Source: Lepus europaeus (lineage: Eukaryota > Chordata > Mammalia > Lagomorpha > Leporidae). From it: a DNA stretch of 64,000 nt. Position 1 is the stretch's first letter; each line of letters starts with the position of its first letter. Location of the stretch: positions 68,929,297 to 68,993,296 of the forward strand of contig NC_084836.1 of the NCBI RefSeq assembly GCF_033115175.1. Direction: 5' to 3'. The notes beneath the pieces are model-generated. The model made no database searches. It saw nothing but the letters and a program-made list of their open reading frames with translations, and was not told the origin of the DNA. The position numbers and the translations under genes were made by a program. Shown piece by piece: positions 10,143 through 22,050 of this stretch.

Positions 10143-10329
10143 TAGGACAGCCTCTTATCAGGAGTTATCAGGGAACACAGAGCAGTAATGTGCTTGGCTA
10201 CAGACACACACATGGTTGGCCAAGTTTGAGTTTTTGTGTCCCTAACCACTGGGCTCTGCGGCCCCGTGTTGCTGGCATCAGAACTGAATGACAACACTTG
10301 TCATCTATCAGACCCTTCTATAATTACTA

Positions 10330-10440
10330 CAATACTAACTCCATTTCTGGTCTGCTCTCTGAGGCATAGAGAGGTAAGCCCTTGCCCACGGTCTCACAGC
10401 TAAGAAGTGGTGAAACTAAGAGATGTACCTACTTCCTCAC
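10330..10440 (-). mobile_element. MIR fragment
   Basis: Contains 'gaggcatagagaggtaagcc', then 'cacggtctcacagctaagaa', the reverse-strand core of MIR. Confidence 0.7.
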
Positions 10441-10479
10441 TGCTACACTAAATTAAAAGACGTAATTGAGATCATATAT

Positions 10480-10690
10480 GTAAATTATAATATCTACCAC
10501 TTGGCACCCATGAAGCATTGATCTAAACTTTTCTGCATGTATGAATTATTCAGTCCTCATGCTAGCCCTCTGAAAGCAATGCTATTCCTCCCAATACAAG
10601 AGAAAACTGAGGTGCAGAGGAGCAATCATTTGTCCCAAGTCCCATAAGCTAATATATCAACGATGACATGTTGAACCTGACAGTGTGTCT
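10480..10690 (-). mobile_element. MIR fragment
   Basis: Contains 'ctgaggtgcagaggagcaat' then 'cccaagtcccataagctaat', with a preceding 'tcctcatgctagccctctga', all MIR-like. Confidence 0.6.
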
Positions 10691-13167
10691 TGAGAGTGTG
10701 TTGTTGACCCCCCCAACAGCATGTGCAAATGGCCTGGGTTCACATAGATAGTGATTATCATTCTTCAGCAGGTAGGATGGGAAATCCATGTCCTGGGGCC
10801 AGGATTGGAAAGAGATGGGAGGACACGCAGAAACCCTGTCAGGTGGTGACACCTGGAGAGGAAAGTGGCTGCGTGGTGTCTGGTGATTAAGAAGGTGCAG
10901 GGAGGGGTGCGGTGTCCTTTACTTCACAGACTGGAGCCGTGTGGCTCGGGGTTGTGGTAGTGGTGGTGGTGAGGAGAGGGGAATTCTGGGTCTACAAGGG
11001 GGTGAGGTCAGCATTTGCTGAGATGGGGAGGCCGCTTGCCCGTGGAGCTGCTGAGGAGTGGGAATCCTGTTGAGTATGAGATGAAGTGAGCCATCAGGAT
11101 GCGGTTGGATATGTGAGTCTAAAGTTCCCGGATGAGGTCCCGGGTGGGTTTTGCTTTGGTAGTTGTGGGATGGTGGGAAACCACGGAGGGAGGCCATGAA
11201 GAATGGTTGGCTGCCCCTTGCAGTGACCAGACTTCCCGACATCCCAGCCTCCTGCCCTCTGCTGTGGCCATTGTGAGTGGCAGCTCTGCGGGAGGTGAGC
11301 AGGTGCACAAATTAAACTTTAACACTAGCCTAGAGCTGTAGCTACGCATGTCAACAAACAACCTAGCCAGAGATTTATCATGTTAAAAATCTGAAGGGTG
11401 ATCATTACACACTGCATGGATGTATTGAAATGTTACACTGTGCTCCAAAACTATGTACAGCTACTATGTGTCAGTTACAAATTATTTTTCAAAAGAAAAA
11501 AAAAGTGATTTCCCATAAGACATGTAACTTTGTTTCAATGACTGCAGGTACAAGCAAATTCAGCTTACCCAACCCTTCCTTGGAGTATGCTAACTTTACA
11601 CCCCCACCCCAGATGACTGGATCATAAGGTGTTTTGCCCCCTCAAAAACCGCAGTCACATTAAATGTTACGGGAGTGATTAAAGTCACAGGGTCTGATTG
11701 AAAAGTCTGAGTTTCATACAAGTTCCATTTTCCTACATAGGATGAGATTCTTCTTACATAAAATTTCATGTCGGCCTGGGAAAAAGGACCACACAAAACT
11801 GCACCAGGCGTCTCCCCAGGAGGTTCTCCACCACCGAGTCATCCACCAGGGCTCATAAACGTGTTGTATCATGGTGACCTTTTGTTTGTTTCCTTGACTG
11901 CCGTGTTGGAACTGAGACTTCTTGACAAAAAAGGAAATGTGGTTTTTTCCCCACTGTAACCCCGGTATGCAGCATGCAACAGCCACTGAAATATGTGGGG
12001 ACCTAATGATGGACAGGCAGTTCAAGATTTCTCCTAACAGGGTCTCAGGCTGTTCCAGGGAGTTCTGCTTGGCTTGGGCTTTCCCGGGGCGCCTCCTGGT
12101 GTCCCCGAGTGCTGCCGTAACCCAGAGCAGTTCCTGGAGGACAACAGTGGGGAGAATCAGGTGATCGCCTCTACTGAAGCTCTGGATGGCACCCGCCCTC
12201 CCTGGGGTCTCTGGTTGTGGGCAGTGCCTCAGTGCTTGTCTGGCTTGACCCAGGTGTTTTCCAATTCACCTTGCTGGAGAAAGAAAGCAAATGAGTAGGG
12301 TCCAGGGGGTAGGTCTGCACAGATACTGCACAAAGGTAACACAGCACAGAGCCCAGATGCCAAGTGCCTTCTGCCTAGATAGGTGTTCGCGATCATATCC
12401 ATGTCCTTGATAGGAGCTGTCGAGACACTAAGACCTCGAGAGAGGTCTCGGGTCCAGGACGAGGGAGGTCTTTACTCTGCCCCGCCTGCCTTTCTGGTGG
12501 TCTTAAGTCTTTGTGGTGGGTAAGGGCAGGCCTAGGTGTGGTCACGGGCTGGGACCCAAGAGTCACCTTCTCTTTGACACAAGGGAATGGACACTGAAGA
12601 TCCAGGTCTTCACAAGCCCATAGAATCTCAAGGATGGAAGAGTAACTGGAATCGCCTAAGCCCCCTACCTGCTGCTTGAATTCCTATTCAGATTCAGTCA
12701 CAAAGTAGACATTTGCCTCTGCTTAAGCCATTCCCTGTGGGTGTCCCTGCGTAGCAGCAAGGAACCGGAGACCACAGAACAGGCACCCTAGCAAGGAAGT
12801 CTCAGGTCTTCTGATGACCAACTGCTATGCCTCCTGCCGATGGCCTTATTCGGAATGGAAAAAAATCTTCATGTATGTATCAGCTATCACGGACCCAAAT
12901 GCACTTTTCCTCTCAGTTTTGTCTCTGTCTCTTATTTGTGTTTGCAAATGGCTTGCTAATCGGCTTCTCTGTGTGACACCTTTCATGGCTCAGCGCAACT
13001 TCCCATCCAACAGGCTCTCTGAAAAGCACGTGTACCAAATCTGGGGGCGACATCCCCCCAGGAATGAAGCTAGAGCCCCAGCAAGGTGGTTGGTGCTCAC
13101 CAGTTCTAACAAATTCCTCTGCCCCTCCCCTACTCTACATCCTTGTCTTACTTGAAGAGGAAAAGTT

Positions 13168-13505
13168 TATTTATTTATTTTTAAGATTTATTTATTTACC
13201 TGAGAGGCAGAGTTATGGGAGGATGGGGGAAGAGAGAGAGAGAGAGGTCTTTGATCCACTGGTTTACTCCTCAAATGGCTGCAATGACCAGAGCTGTGCT
13301 GATCTGAAGCCAGGAGCCAGGAGCTGCTTCTGGGTCTCCCACACAGGTGCAGGGGCCCAAGGACTTGGGTCATCTTCTACTGCTTTCCCAGGCCATAGCA
13401 GAGAGCTGGATCAGAAGTGGAGCAGCTGGGACTCGAACCAGTACCCATATGGGACGCTGATGCTGCAGGCGAAGGCTTAACCTACTGCACCACAGCGTGA
13501 GCCCC
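13168..13505 (-). mobile_element. CSINE, type A
   Basis: Reverse copy from TTTATTTATTTTTAAGATTT to CACAGCGTGAGCCCC. Confidence 0.92.
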
Positions 13506-13729
13506 AAAAGGCTTGTTTTTCTTTTTTCAAGTTGCTGGGTTTCTTGAATTGCTTGCCCTTTTCTTGGTCTTGCTCTAAAGTGACCGGGAAGGAAAAGGAG
13601 GGAAGGACTGTTGTAGTTCTCCTTATATATAACCAGAACTGTTATAGTTCTGGTTTGATCAGGGAGCTTTTTCTGCCAGGGAACAAAAATGGCAAAACCC
13701 CAAGAGTGATGCAGCAGTTCCACTCTTAG

Positions 13730-13880
13730 ATATTGGCCCAAAAGAATGGAAAAACAAGTGTTTAGTTTGTGTGCAAATCTTCATAGATACACTATTCAAA
13801 AATAGTCAAAAGGGAGAAGAAACCCACCTGTCTATCAACGAGTGAATGGAGTATATCCTCACTGTGGAAAACAAAAGTTT
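13730..13880 (+). mobile_element. Ancient L1 3'-region fragment, part 1
   Basis: Has 'ggcccaaaagaatggaaaaa', 'cactattcaaaaatagtcaa' and 'ctgtctatcaacgagtgaat', which match mammalian L1 sequence near the end of ORF2 in forward orientation. It continues at 15115 after later insertions. Confidence 0.75.
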
Positions 13881-13884
13881 CACA

Positions 13885-14038
13885 TCTCAAATGCCCTCAT
13901 GGCCAGGAACTGGGAACTCAAATCCAGGTGTCCCACATGATGGCAGGCATCCAATTACGTGAGCCATCTGCGTTAGCAGGAAGCTGTTGTCAAAAGCCAG
14001 AGCTGGGTATCAAACCTATGTACTCCAATGTGGGACTC
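13885..14038 (-). mobile_element. CSINE-related, old fragment
   Basis: Includes 'ggaactgggaactcaaatcc' and 'gttagcaggaagctgttgtc'. Reverse orientation, diverged, lacking the tail. Confidence 0.65.
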
Positions 14039-14098
14039 ATATATATATGTGTGTGTATATATATATATATACATATATTATATATATACATATATTTT
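14038..14098. repeat. TA/TG microsatellite
   Basis: Runs of ATATAT with GTGTGT and ACATATAT units. Confidence 0.85.
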
Positions 14099-14413
14099 AA
14101 TATTTATTTATTTGAGAGGCAGAGTTACAGAGAGAGACAGAGAGAGAGAGCGGTCTTCCATCTGCTTGTTTACTCCCCAAATGGCCACAACAACTGGAAC
14201 TGGGCCAATCTGAATCCAGGAGCTGGGAGGTGCTTCTGGGTCTCCCATGTGGTTGCAGGGGCCCGAACACTTGGGTCATCTTCTACTGCTTTCCCAGGCC
14301 ATAGCAGGGAGCTGGATCGGAAGTGGAGCAGCTGAGGCTTAAACCAGTGCCCATATGGGATGCTGGTGCTGCAGGGGGAGGCTTAGCCTGCTGAACCACA
14401 GGGCCTGCCCCAG
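14096..14413 (-). mobile_element. CSINE, type A
   Basis: Reverse copy from TTTAATATTTATTTATTTGAG to CACAGGGCCTGCCCC. Confidence 0.9.
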
Positions 14414-14442
14414 ATATCTTTTAAAATATATATATTTATTTC

Positions 14443-14772
14443 GGCCGGCGCCGTGGCTTAACAGGCTAATCCTCCACCTTGCGGCGCCGACACACTGGGT
14501 TCTAGTCCCGGTTGGGGCGCCGGATTCTATCCCGGTTGCCCCTCTTCCAGGCCAGCCCTCTGCTGTGGCCTGGGAAGGCAGTGGAGGATGGCCCAAGTCC
14601 TTGGGCCTTGCACCTGCTTGGGAGACCAGGATAAGCACCTGGCTCCTGGCTTCGGATCAGCGAGATGCACCGGCTGCAGCGGCCATTGGAGGGTGAACCA
14701 ACGGCAAAAAGGAAGACCTTTCTCCCTGTCTCTCTCTCTCACTATCCACTCTACCTGTCAAAAAAAAAATAT
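14443..14772 (+). mobile_element. CSINE, type B
   Basis: A second, GC-richer type, called type B. Its head is GGCCGGCGCCGTGGCTTAAC, followed by CTAATCCTCC, CTTGCGGCGCCG and a GGTTCTAGTCCC B-box-like motif. The tail is CTCTACCTGTC plus an A-run, with no AAATAAATAAAT. Confidence 0.92.
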
Positions 14773-14802
14773 ATATATATATATTTATATATATATATAT
14801 TA
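14768..14802. repeat. (AT)n microsatellite
   Basis: Runs of TATATATATATA interrupted by TTT, grown from the A-tail of the preceding SINE. Confidence 0.85.
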
Positions 14803-15112
14803 AAAGTAGGATGACCGCGAGACATAGGGAGAAACAGAAATAGTCTCAATCCTCTGGTTCACTCTCCCAAATGGCCAAAACAGTCAGGGCTAGTCCATGT
14901 TGAAGCCAAGAGCCAGGAACTCCATCCTAATCTCCTTTGTTGGTGGCAGAAACCCAAAACTTTGGCTGTCATCTGCTGCCTTCCAGGTACAAGAGTAGGA
15001 AGTTGGGTTGAAAGCATGGAATAGCCAGGATGACTCAAGCTAGGCATTCTGATGTGGAATGCGGACATCCCAAGTGGTGGCTTAATCCACTGCACAACAA
15101 TGTTTGCTCCAA
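14803..15112 (-). mobile_element. CSINE-related, old copy
   Basis: Reverse, diverged copy: 'cctctggttcactctcccaa' and 'gcattctgatgtggaatgcg'. Confidence 0.75.
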
Positions 15113-15114
15113 GG

Positions 15115-15390
15115 GGCTCGGTGCCTTAGTTTTAGGCCAAATGCCCACCCCTATACAACCGGATATTATTCAACCATAAAAAGAAATGAACTTGTGATAG
15201 ATGCTACGACATGGATCAGCTAAGTAAAAGAAGTCACACAGAAAGCCACCTGTTGTATGATTCTGCTAAGGCCAGTCCATACTGTCAGAAAGTAGAAAAG
15301 TTACCAGGGACTGGGAGGCGGCAACAGAAGGGGAGTGACTCCCAGTGGATGTGGAGCCTCCTTTTGGGTGGAATGAAATGTTCTGGAACT
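15115..15390 (+). mobile_element. Ancient L1 3'-region fragment, part 2
   Basis: 'ggatattattcaaccataaa', 'gctacgacatggatcagcta' and 'gttgtatgattctgctaagg' are L1 3'-end motifs that continue directly from part 1. About 1.2 kb of later SINE and microsatellite sequence separates the two parts. A further piece (15711-15770, 'ggttgaacaacattgtgacc') follows the next SINE. Confidence 0.78.
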
Positions 15391-15712
15391 AGGGGCAGGT
15401 GCTGTGGCATAGTAGGCTGAGCCTCTGCCTGCGGCACTGGTATCCCATGTAGGCGCCGGTTCATGTCCCGGCTGCTCCACTTCCCATCCAGCTCCCTGCT
15501 GTGATGTTTTGGGAAAGCAGCAGAAGATGGCCCAAGTGCTTGGGCCCCTGCACCTATGAGGGAAACTCCGAAGAAGCTCCTGGCTCCTGGCTTTGGATTG
15601 GCTCAGCACCGGCCATTGCAGCCATTTGGGGAGTGAACTGGCAGGTGGAAGATCCCTCTCTCTGCTTCTCTCAGTGTAACTCTGCCTCTCAAATAAATAA
15701 AAATCTAAGGTA
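15391..15712 (+). mobile_element. CSINE, type A, inside L1
   Basis: Full forward copy with CAAATAAATAAAAATCTAAG tail. GGAACTAG before (about 15384) and GGAAACTAG after (about 15713) look like a slightly decayed target duplication. L1 sequence resumes beyond it. Confidence 0.92.
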
Positions 15713-15772
15713 GGAAACTAGGTAGCAGTGATGGTTGAACAACATTGTGACCGTACTAAATGGTGAGTTCTG

Positions 15773-16060
15773 TGTTAGGTGCGTTTGTCTTAGTCCACCC
15801 CAGCTATTATCACAACAAAGTGGGTAGTTTTCTAACAACAAAAATTTGTTTCTCACGGTCCTGGGGGCTTGCAAAGTCCCATATCAAAGGCATGGGCAGC
15901 TAGTAAGGGCCTCTGCCTAGCCAGCACCTCCTGGCCGTGTCCTTGTGCCACCCCCACCCGCCCCTGTGTCTCTTTTTTTAGGGCACTAACCCCATTCATG
16001 AGGATCTGCCTTCATATCCCAAGGAGACACAAACATTGAGATTATAGCAGTTTTTCCTTA
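15773..16060 (+). mobile_element. MLT1-like LTR fragment (ERVL-MaLR)
   Basis: Contains 'aatttgtttctcacggtcct', 'agggcactaaccccattcat' and 'ggagacacaaacattgag', features I associate with MLT1/MST LTRs. An A20 run follows at 16060. Confidence 0.6.
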
Positions 16061-16079
16061 AAAAAAAAAAAAAAAAAAA

Positions 16080-16908
16080 GCAACAGACCCAGAGGAGGAA
16101 GAGGGAAAAGAAAGGGAAAGAAGTGAGTTTAATTCCCTCACCTGTTACCCCTAGAGGTTAATGTTCCAGAATATGCTTAGCACACAGTGGGACCTGAGGT
16201 GTTAATTGTCTTCTTTCTTATGTAAGTGTCTAGCCCTACTTGCCTCCTTGGTTTCTTACAACTTTGTGGTTTGTGGCTCAGGCCACCTGGGATGTCCTGC
16301 CTTGGCTGGTACAGGCCACTGTTGGTCCTGGCCCCATCACTGGCATCACCTTAGAGTTGAATCACACTCCCTACGAGTTGTTGGGGGAAAGGCGCGTGGA
16401 CATCTGCATTTTTCATAAGTGCCCCGGGGTGAGGGTCATGCGTATTAAAAATCTGAGATCACTGTGTTAATGTATGTCTTTACCATCTCTTCCAGGAAGT
16501 CTGCCCAGACTTCTCTTCTGAGAAGCACGCTAATACCCAGGTCGCTCCTTCCCTTGTCTAAGGTGCTGAGGGCCTGGATCAGAGTCACGCCGGGTTCTGC
16601 TGGGTGTGCTGTCTTCATTGGACCGGGGGACCCCCGGGGGCAGATGCCTGCCCCCCCTTTCCTCTTGTCACCCTAAGCACAGATGTTCCTGCTTCCTCCA
16701 GAGTGTAAGTTCTCCTAGGATGCTGTAGGAAGTGAGACGCTTTAGTATGAAACTTCTTAAAAATCCTATTTCGTTTACTCCTCCAGATGCTTGGGAGAAC
16801 CCAGCTCCCCTGTTCTCCCGCCGCTCTATTTCTGACTGTTCTAGATGGGATGGGAATTGTATCACCGTGTCACATCAGCCTTTGCTTTTCCAATCCCGTC
16901 TTACCCAG
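16080..16908. other. POU6F1: Intron sequence before the first coding exon
   Basis: Largely repeat-free. It ends in the pyrimidine-rich acceptor TTTTCCAATCCCGTCTTACCCAG at 16886-16908. No additional exon is recognised. Confidence 0.4.
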
Positions 16909-17003
16909 GATGCGCTAGGTGTGGGTTGGCCCCCACCCCACCCCAACAAGCAACCATGGATCCAGGAGCAGGGTCAGAGTCATCTCTGACAGTCAATGAG
17001 CAG
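16909..17003 (+). CDS. POU6F1: POU6F1 coding exon 1 (residues 1-16) with 5' UTR
   Basis: ATG at 16956 in ACCATGG context encodes MDPGAGSESSLTVNEQ, then donor CAG|GTATCT at 17003/17004. The inferred acceptor TTACCCAG ends at 16908, making 16909-16955 5' UTR. The residues match the start of the long POU6F1 isoform as I recall it. The donor is weak after position +3. Confidence 0.88.
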
Positions 17004-18682
17004 GTATCTTCCGGGACGGGCAGCGGCGGAGGGTGGGGAGAGTGAGGGACCGAGGGGTGTGGGTAAGGGAGGAACATCCCGGAGCCCCTCGTGGTTACGT
17101 CACCTGTCCAGATGGAGCTGCCAACTAGGATCTAGGGATTTGAGCGGTGACTGAAAATGCACAGATAGCGGTCAGGCGTTCCACAGAGTAGTGAAGGTGC
17201 CGGTGGGATGCCTGCGTGCCACTCCATGGTGCCTGAGTTAGAGTCTCAGCTCCAGAGCCCTGCTAACATGCACCCTGGGAGGCAACGCTGATGGCTCGTG
17301 AAACTGGATGGGAAGTGGAGGCAGGGACTCTGTCCCAGGCCCTCTAGCATGGAATGTGGGCATCCCAGGCGGTGGCCCAACCTGCCACACTGCAACGCAC
17401 TCCCCCAGTCACAAAATTTGTAAGTGTGTAAATTCACATGGGGGAAAGTCTGGACATCCAGTGAGTTACTGTTTTTTGTTTTTGTTTTGTTTTTTGTTTT
17501 TTTTCCCCTTCTGTATGGGAACAGTTCATGGAAAAAAAAGAATCAAAAGATGCGTTTTAAAAATTTATTTATTTATTTGCAACTCAGAGTTACATAGAGA
17601 GAGACATGGGGAGAGAGATCTTCTCTCTGCTGGTTCACTTCCTAGAAGGCTGCAACAGCCAGGCTGGGCCAGGCTGAAGCCAGGAACCAGGAACTTCATC
17701 CAGGTCTCCCACATGGGTGCAGGGCCCCAAGCGCTTGGGCCGTCTTTTGCTACTTTTCCAGGCACATTAGCAGGGAGCTGGATCAGAAGTGGAGCAGCTG
17801 GGACTAAAACTGGCACCCATACAGGATGCTGGTGCCATACTGAATCTACTGTGCCACAATGCTGGCCCTGATGCATTTATTTTAACACACAAAAAAATTT
17901 CAAGTCTATGCTTAGTTTTTTTTTTTTTTTAATGATTGCATTTCTGTGAACTTTTTGAAGTTCCTAAGTATTTTCTAATTTTTCTACAATGACTTCTTTC
18001 TTTAAAAAAAGATTTATTGTTTGTTTATTTGAAAAGCAGAGTGACAGAGAGGAAAAGATACACAGGGAGAGAGATCTTCCATTCAGTAGCTCACTCCCCA
18101 AATGCTCATAACCATGGGAGATGAGCCAGGCCAGAGCCAAGTCTACCCAAGGTCTTGGGCCATCATCCTCTGTCTCCTGAGCACATTAGCAGGAAGCTGG
18201 ATGGGAAGAAGCGAGACTCTTTGTCGCCCCCTGCTGCCTGTCCCTAGACCTGCTTCTTCTTTTCTTTTCTTTCTTTTTTTCTTTTCTTTTTTTTTTTTTG
18301 ACAGGCAGAGTGGACAGTGAGAGAGAGAGAGACAGAGAGAAAGGTCTTCCTTTGCCGTTGGTTCACCCTCCAATGGCCGCTGCGGCCGGTGCACCACGCT
18401 GATCCGAAGCCAGGAGCCAGGTGCTTCTCCTGGTCTCCCATAGGGTGCAGGGCCCAAGGACTTGGGCTATCCTCCATTGCACTCCCAGGCCATAGCAGAG
18501 AGCTGGCCTGGAAGAGGGGCAACCGGGACAGAATCCGGTGCCCTGACTGGGACTAGAACCCGGTGTGCTGGCGCCGCAAGGTGGAGGATTAGCCTGTTGA
18601 GCCGCGGCGCCGGCCTTTTTTTTTTTTTTTTTTTTTTAAGATTTTTTATTTGAAACTCAGAATTACACAAAGAGAGAACGAG

Positions 18683-18714
<32 letters not shown>

Positions 18715-21700
18715 GTCTTCCAACCGTTGGTTCACTCCCCAATTGACCGCAATGGCCAGAGCTGCACCAATCTGAAACCAGCAACCAGAAGCTTCCTCCA
18801 GGTCTCCTACGAGGGTGCAGGGGCCCAAGGACTTGGGCCATCTTCTACTGCTTTCCCAGGCCATAGCAGGGAGCTGGGTCGGAAGTGGAGCAGCCGGGGT
18901 TCGAACCGGCGCCCATATGGAGTGCTGGCACTGCAGGCGGGGCTTTACCCACTGCGCCACAGCGCCGGCCCCAAGACCTGCTTCTGTCTAGCAGCTCTGT
19001 CTGTGACTCGGGAGCAGCCACCTGCCACAGGTTCTGGAATTCTCTCAGAGCATACATCCCCTGGACAGAAGGTCCTCATCTTGAAGTGCCCTCATCTCGG
19101 GCCCCTGACCACTCCCAGAACTCCGGCCCCAGGCGCTGTGCCACGCCCCTTCCTCCCCACCCCTCCCTGAGCCCCAGCAGTGTCCCTTGCCCTCTTCTTG
19201 CAGGTCATCGTGATGTCAGGCCATGAGACCATTCGAGTGCTGGAAGTCGGAGTGGATGCCCAGCTCCCCGCTGAGGAGGAAGGCAAAGGCCTAGAGGCTG
19301 GGACTGCTGAGGGCTCCCACTGTGGGGACCCAGCTGAAGCCAGTGAGCCTGCTGGGGAAGCTGGGCCAGACAAGCCAGAGGCCCCTGCAGAGGCAACTGG
19401 TAGGAGGCCATTGCTCCCATCTGGGGTTGCTCCAGCCAAGTCCCCTCTCTGGTCCTCTGGCGAGCCAGCATGCAGCCCTGGGCCCTCTGTGCCCAGCACA
19501 CAGTTGTACCTCCTGTCTGCCATCTGTACTTCCTCGTGCTTGGAACTCCCGTTCTTCCAGGCCTAATCTAGGGCGATGCGGGTGAGGTAGGCAGAGACCG
19601 GCAGACAGATCAGCTTAGGCGGTTGAATCAGCTACAAAGGCTCCTTTGCCCAGACCCAGACCCTAGGCGCAGGCAGAGGGCTGGGCCTGCTGTTGGTCAG
19701 GAGCTGAGGATGAGTTCAAGTCTCCTACCCAGAGCTGAGTGATGAGTAGGTAGGATTCTGCAGCACCTGCCCCATCCTAGCAGGTGTACACCTGCTGAAC
19801 TCCAAAGGTGACCTTTGGGTGAGAGGTGGCTGAGCTGTGGTGTCCTGCACTGCCCTCTGGTCATTGACTGGTTCAGTAACACCTTGCAGAGGAACCATAC
19901 CCTTTTTTAAAAATTTATTTATTTGAAAGTTACACACAGAGAGAAAGAGAGCGAGAGAGGTCTTCCCTCTGCTGGTTTACTCCCCAGTTGGCTGCAACAG
20001 CCAAAACTGCACCAATTCGAAGCCAGGAGCCAGGAGCTTCTTCTAGGTCTCTCACGCAAGTGCAGGAGCGCAAGGCCTTGGGCCATCTTCAGCTTTCCCA
20101 GGCCACAACAGAGAGCTGGATTAGAAGTGGAGCAGCTAGGACTTGAACTGGTACCCATATGGGATGCTGGCACTGCAGACGGCGGCTTTACCCACTACGC
20201 CACAGCGGCGGCCCCAAGCCATGCCTTTTACTGGACACCTTGGGCCTTCTTTTCCAATCCCCACTCCAGGACACCGGGATTTGTCTCCCCTTGCCCTCTG
20301 CTGCAATCCACCCCTTCCCTAGGCCTGGGCTGGCCTGGCTGGGCCAAGATGACGGATCAGGAAGACAGCAAAGGACAACAGACTTCAGAGAGCCAGCAGC
20401 TCCTTAACAAGAAAAGTGCATGACCTCACATGGCTTGCTCTTTCTGCAAATCAGTAGCCAGGTTCCTGGGGATCCCAGCTGTTTCTTCCCCATTTGAATA
20501 AAGTCGTGATGAGACCCGGGCCCATTGCTCCGTAACCTGGCTATGCTCTGCTTCTGTGTTGAGGCCAGGCTGGGGCACCTGCTTCCCAGGGCTGTTGCTA
20601 CTGTTTCCATTCAGTGCAGCCATCCTGGGGTGAAGCCTTTTTTCCCAGACAATTCAGGAGGCTTCTCAGGTTTATCCCCAGTGCCCTAACTTCCCTTTCC
20701 ACCCCTTTGTCCACCTTCCATCTCTCACTTCTGGAGGCTTCATTCTATGCCTCATCTAAATGTGCTCTCGGAAATGGATCCTAAAGCAATTGTTTGTACC
20801 CTGAGTATTTGTGGATATGGGCACAGCCTTGTATGTGTAAACCAGTCATGAAAGGGATCTGCTGTAAAGGGATTTTGGTTATTCAGCAGCTAAGGGAGGT
20901 ATTTTGATGGTGCCACCGCCTAGGAAGCTGCCAGCACAGACTAATGGAAGATTTCTAGGTATGCAGTATTAAAAGGGACTTCCTCTTATGAAAGCTAAGC
21001 TAAGCTAAACTAGATGATGGGAAACTTTTTCAGGGAAAAAAATAATAATCCAGTGATTGGTGTCTTTCTAAATAGCCATCCAGTCTCACCTCCATATTCC
21101 TAAGACGGGACCACCAAAGTTGTACGGCACTTAACCATCAACTGCTTCATATACATTTCCTTTATTGACATAGATTTAAACACTTGCTTCTGGTTTGGGC
21201 CATTGTCAAACTGTCTGGTTTTTCCTTCTTATCAATAGTGCTGCTTTTAAGGTCTTTGTACTGGGCCTTTAAGCTTTTTTTTTTTTTTTTTTTTTTTTTT
21301 GTGGGGTGGTCCACTGTCTTTCCTTTTGAAGAGAAATTCATTAATAGCATAGGAGGCAATTATCACATGGAAAAATACAAACTCTTACTATCAATGAGCA
21401 GGAAAAGAACTGACTTCAAAATTGGGTGATGCTGTGGACAGCAGGTGTAATGTTGATGGCTCTAGAAGTTGTTTCAGTCTTTCTGCAAAGTGGTCTGGCA
21501 GGAAGAGACCACAAAACTCTCAATGGATGTAAACCCCGGCACCCCATGCCCTCTGTGGGAATATACCTCCGTATAGTGAGCATTTCATTTCTTTATTTTT
21601 GAAAGATACATTTATTTATTTGAAAGTCAGAGCTACAGAGAGAGAAGGAGAGGCAGAGAGAGAGAGAGAGAGGTCTTCCATCCACTGATTCACTCCCCCA

Positions 21701-21930
21701 ATGGCTGCAACAGCTGGAGTTGCACCGATCCAAAGCCAGGAGCCAGGAGCTTCTTCCAAGTCTCCTATGCAGGGGCCCAAGCACTTGGGCCATCTTCTAC
21801 TGCTTTCCCAGGCCATAGCAGAGAGCTGGATTGGAAGTGGAGCAGCTGGGACTAGAACCAGCGCCCATATGGGATGCCGGTACTGCAGGCGGTGGCTTTA
21901 CCTGCTATGCCACAGCACCGGCCCCTCATT

Positions 21931-21986
<56 letters not shown>

Positions 21987-22010
21987 TTTTTTTTTTTGGC
22001 AGGCAGAGTG

Positions 22011-22050
<40 letters not shown>

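Larger units (their letters stand above)
10143..13165. other. POU6F1: Intron 1, CSINE-free 3-kb block
   Basis: The longest CSINE-free stretch outside the promoters. It holds two MIR fragments (10330-10440 and 10480-10690) and, near 11340-11490, a possible ancient L1 3' end. The stretch from about 11540 to 13160 shows no repeat I recognise. No reading frame resembles a known protein. Confidence 0.5.
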
